A stretch of 8,865 bases of DNA from DUZB01 sp964407525 (GTDB lineage Bacteria > Desulfobacterota > DSM-4660 > Desulfatiglandales > Desulfatiglandaceae). Each line of letters begins with the position of its first letter. Positions within the stretch are counted from its first letter, which is position 1. Below the pieces are notes generated by a model. That model had not been told where the DNA came from. It saw nothing but the letters and a program-made list of their open reading frames with translations, and made no database searches. This document shows, piece after piece, positions 6,985 through 8,865 of this stretch. The translations under genes and the position numbers were made by a program. Where the stretch lies: assembly GCA_964407525.1 (NCBI GenBank), contig CAYOWC010000208.1, positions 1 through 8,865 on the forward strand, written 5' to 3'.

Positions 6985-7226
6985 TGGCTCATCGCGGATT
7001 GACGTGATATTTTTTCAGTCTTCGAATAGACCATGCTCAGATTCCAGGTGTCAGGTGTCAGGTGTCAGGAAAAAACCGGGCCGCATTCACAATACTCAAC
7101 GTAATAATGAATAGTTACTCTCATTATAACCAGAAAACAGGAATAGCAGGTACTGAAACCTGACACCCGAAACCTGACACCCCGGTTCCGGAAAAAGGAT
7201 TTTTCACGCTAACCCGCGATGAGCCA
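6985..7226 (-). mobile_element. MITE-like palindromic element, right copy (inverted relative to the left)
   Basis: A 242-bp element with clear ends. It starts TGGCTCATCGCGG and ends CCGCGATGAGCCA, and the ~23-base termini match as inverted repeats at about 20 positions. Inside are three AGGTGTC heptamers (7047-7067) and, in inverted orientation, four heptamers of GAAACCT/GACACCC type (7155-7182). A central hairpin has TAATGA (7105-7110) pairing with TCATTA (7121-7126). The entire element can therefore fold into one long imperfect hairpin. TGTTTT occurs on both outer flanks (6979-6984 and 7227-7232), which looks like a target-site duplication. It sits between two convergent genes and encodes no protein. 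Confidence 0.88.
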
Positions 7227-7235
7227 TGTTTTTTT
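7203..7235 (+). terminator. Terminator-like end of the right element for the Fur-FeoA operon
   Basis: The 3' terminal inverted repeat (CCGCGATGAGCCA ending at 7226) is followed by TG and seven T (7229-7235). In a + strand transcript it can pair with 6985-6997 to give a long GC-containing stem followed by a U tract. The loop is the whole element, so this is not a classical compact terminator. In the opposite direction the flank is A-rich and offers no U tract. Confidence 0.35.
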
Positions 7236-7245
7236 GACGAGTGTC

Positions 7246-7920
7246 CTATACTGAACGCTGCAAAAGTTCCCTTAACTTATCCCTGGCAGCCCGGATGAGA
7301 ATCTCCCCTTTGCTGCGGTAATAGTAACGGTCTTTTTCCCCCTGTGTTACAGCCTTAGGACTGTGGCGCAATTTGAGCTTTATAACGGCCATGCGATCGT
7401 CCAGCATAAATCTTCGGTAAATAAGGTTCATGGGTGGGATTCTGAATTCGTCCCGTAAAATTGATGCCGCCCAGTCCACAATATATGGTCGCCCATCGTC
7501 GCCAAGCATGGTATTGGGGGCCCTTTTGAGATCACAGTGGGCAACCCCTCTGGCATGGCACCGGGAAACCAGCTCGTTCAACGCATCAAAAAAGGATTCA
7601 GGCACCCTTTTTGTTTTCTGTACACTTTCCATATCATTGCCCTGGATCGCCTCAAAAACAAGCGCGGTTCCGTCAACAACCCGGTATAGGGCAGGCACAC
7701 CCTGAATGCCTTGAAGCTTTCGGTAGGCTTTTCCCTCCCGCCACACGAGAAAACGACCCACAATATTCCGATACAGGAAACGGTTTTTACTGAAATCCTT
7801 CATGATCGATTTTTTCCCGTTTATTTCAAAAAGCCATATGGCAGGTCTCGTACTCGTGGACTTTCTGAGCATCGTTCCTTTTTCTTCTGCAAAGGAATGA
7901 ATATCCGTTTTGGTAAACAT
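7246..7920 (-). CDS. Small LPS-kinase/RIO-like protein kinase-fold protein
   Basis: Likely an ATP-dependent kinase acting on a lipid A/core sugar or similar small acceptor (family inference; the substrate is unknown). Counting from the upstream GTG at 7932, the kinase core is visible: K45 in IMKDF as the ATP lysine, E66 in WREGKAYRKL as its helix-C partner, catalytic loop HCDLKRAPN (H132, D134, K136, N140), and D153 in IVDW as the DFG equivalent. The C-terminal lobe is short and basic, with RDKLRELLQRSV at the end. No membrane helix is seen. Two starts are possible: GTG at 7932, which overlaps the TAG stop of the upstream hydrolase (TAGTG), or ATG at 7920 (MFTKTDIHSF); I chose ATG. It is transcribed after the hydrolase and runs convergently toward Fur-FeoA, with the MITE-like element between them. 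All catalytic residues are present, so it is probably active. It is distinct from Ser/Thr Hanks kinases by its size and the HCDLK loop. Confidence 0.78.
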   Translation of the reverse strand: MFTKTDIHSFAEEKGTMLRKSTSTRPAIWLFEINGKKSIMKDFSKNRFLYRNIVGRFLVWREGKAYRKLQGIQGVPALYRVVDGTALVFEAIQGNDMESVQKTKRVPESFFDALNELVSRCHARGVAHCDLKRAPNTMLGDDGRPYIVDWAASILRDEFRIPPMNLIYRRFMLDDRMAVIKLKLRHSPKAVTQGEKDRYYYRSKGEILIRAARDKLRELLQRSV

Positions 7921-7931
7921 CGATCGTCCCA

Positions 7932-8648
7932 CTACTGCAATGCTTTCAGCAGCCCCTCGACAATGGCAGCAGGATTTGTAAACAGGGTCTCATGCCCGCC
8001 ATCCATTTCTATCAAATTATGGGGTCCAAGCCCCTGGGCCATTCCGAGATAGGCGCCGGGAGGAAGAGAAACATCATCTCTGCAAAACAAAACCGTCTTA
8101 GGTATCTTCAGGGAGTCAAAATCTTTTGTGTCGACAGGGGTTGTAAAGATTGCAATAGGCTGCGGAACAAGCCTGCTGATCAACGCATCCTGCTTTTCCA
8201 CCGGCTCTTCGCCCATGAGCATATTTCTCACAAAGCCTTCATCTACCGGCACACAGTTATCAGCAGAAGCTTTCGCTGCCATGGTCATCCCTTCGGCAAC
8301 CTCAGGAGGAACCAGATCAAACTGACTCTTCCCATCCGGGAGGATAAAGGCATTATGAAAGATAAGTTGAGCAATATTTCCGGATGCCTTTGACGCCGCA
8401 ACCTGCATCAGAAACCCTGCGCTGGAATGACCCACCAGGACAACCGGTTTTTGCTGACGATCCAGAACGCCGACGATCTCATCCACATAATCTTCAAATT
8501 GGATCTGGGAACGATCATCTTCTGGACTGTGCCCGGGCATGGTTGGAGCTTCGGCAGTGTGTCCTGCCTTCTTCAATTCCTCTATAACCCCTTCCCAGCA
8601 CCATCCTCCATGCCACGCCCCGTGTAACAATACAAAATGAGTTGTCAT
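7932..8648 (-). CDS. Alpha/beta hydrolase (EstC / hydroxynitrile lyase-like esterase)
   Basis: Cytosolic alpha/beta-fold hydrolase of 238 aa, similar in layout to the plant methylesterase/hydroxynitrile lyase group and bacterial EstC-like esterases. The N-terminus FVLLHGAWHGGWCW with AGH and PTMPGHS is diagnostic of that group and includes the HG oxyanion element. The nucleophile is S75 in VGHSSAG (counting from 8648). The acid is probably in LFCRDDVSLPPG, and the catalytic His is in GGHETLFTNP near the C-terminus. The frame extends to an ATG at 8660, but GGAGG at 8654-8658 lies five bases before the ATG at 8648 and overlaps that upstream codon, so 8648 is the real start. The gene is first in a two-gene operon with the kinase-like gene. 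Its start codon is 26 bp from the end of a different repeat element. The substrate is not predictable. Confidence 0.87.
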   Translation of the reverse strand: MTTHFVLLHGAWHGGWCWEGVIEELKKAGHTAEAPTMPGHSPEDDRSQIQFEDYVDEIVGVLDRQQKPVVLVGHSSAGFLMQVAASKASGNIAQLIFHNAFILPDGKSQFDLVPPEVAEGMTMAAKASADNCVPVDEGFVRNMLMGEEPVEKQDALISRLVPQPIAIFTTPVDTKDFDSLKIPKTVLFCRDDVSLPPGAYLGMAQGLGPHNLIEMDGGHETLFTNPAAIVEGLLKALQ

Positions 8649-8653
8649 TTTTT

Positions 8654-8658
8654 CCTCC
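8654..8658 (-). promoter_or_regulatory. Shine-Dalgarno site of the hydrolase
   Basis: GGAGG read on the minus strand, five bases before the ATG at 8648. It overlaps the alternative in-frame ATG at 8660, which rules that start out. Confidence 0.8.
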
Positions 8659-8673
8659 ATAGTTAAAAATATT

Positions 8674-8839
8674 CTAAAAGAAGCAATCAGCGGTTAGCCA
8701 TTAGCCGCACAAAATCCGTTACTTACGGTGCAATAGGTTCGCATCAAAAAGTGAGAACCTCAACATGGGAAAAAGCCATTCAAATGCTTGATATTTTTAA
8801 GCTAACGGCTAATCGCTAAAAGCTAATTGCAGCTTTTAG
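8674..8839. mobile_element. Second-family MITE-like element with TTAGC-rich terminal inverted repeats
   Basis: A 166-bp stretch whose left end (8674-8708: CTAAAAGAAGCAATCAGC, then TTAGCCATTAGCCG) matches, with a few mismatches and a two-base indel, the reverse complement of its right end (8803-8839: CTAAAAGCTGCAATTAGC, then TTAGCGATTAGCCG). Each end also forms a small hairpin. One is GCGGTTA/TAGCCGC around 8690-8708. The other is a perfect 9-bp stem, CTAAAAGCT (8816-8824) with AGCTTTTAG (8831-8839). The interior of ~95 bp is non-coding. It is unrelated to the 240-bp elements. Confidence 0.7.
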
Positions 8840-8843
8840 GTTG

Positions 8844-8865
8844 TAAAAGAAGCAATCAGCGGTTA
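8844..8865 (+). repeat. Start of a further copy of the second element, cut by the window end
   Basis: Twenty-two bases from TAAAAGAAGCAATC to GCGGTTA repeat 8675-8696 exactly, 169 bp downstream in direct orientation. The copy continues past the window edge, so the elements may be tandemly arranged or share one terminus. Confidence 0.85.

Noticed and set aside
8649..8660. Upstream ATG at 8660 as the hydrolase start
   Set aside because: The codon is part of the GGAGG ribosome site serving the ATG at 8648, and family members begin right at the first beta strand.

Overview
The window is a scaffold piece from a Gram-negative bacterium, most probably a Desulfobacterota/deltaproteobacterial lineage. 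This is inferred from the gene types (RND lipid-type exporter, GT25-like transferase, LPS-kinase-like protein, Fur-FeoA fusion) and from the abundance of short palindromic interspersed repeats; no taxonomic marker is present. A run of exactly 100 N at 4889-4988 marks an assembly gap of unknown true length.

Layout. (1) 27-264: a ~240-bp non-coding, MITE-like palindromic element. (2) 301-~4888+: a tightly coupled envelope operon on the + strand, in which a GT25-like glycosyltransferase overlaps (ATGA) an RND/MMPL-type exporter carrying a C-terminal SAM-methyltransferase domain, which overlaps (ATGA) a membrane-anchored CE4/NodB-type polysaccharide deacetylase whose 3' end lies in the gap. (3) 4989-5382: a non-coding leader with a good sigma70-like promoter overlapping a 6-3-6 palindrome. 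(4) 5383-6978: an MBL-fold metallohydrolase followed 9 bp later by a Fur-FeoA fusion regulator. (5) 6985-7226: a second copy of the MITE-like element in inverted orientation, inserted 6 bp after the Fur-FeoA stop and flanked by TGTTTT on both sides. (6) 7246-8648, minus strand: an alpha/beta hydrolase of the esterase/hydroxynitrile-lyase type followed, with overlapping TAG/GTG, by a small LPS-kinase/RIO-like protein kinase. (7) 8674-8839: a different, shorter MITE-like element just upstream of the hydrolase, with a second copy beginning at 8844 and running off the window.

How the genes may work together. The three-gene + operon looks like a cassette for decorating and exporting a lipidic or glycolipid molecule: sugar transfer, methylation and RND export in one polypeptide, then deacetylation at the membrane. 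The MBL/Fur-FeoA pair looks like a metal-responsive unit. The most notable structural observation is that both + strand units (GT to Fur-FeoA, ~6.7 kb) are bracketed by inverted copies of the same ~240-bp element, and that the most upstream ATG of the GT frame lies inside the left copy.
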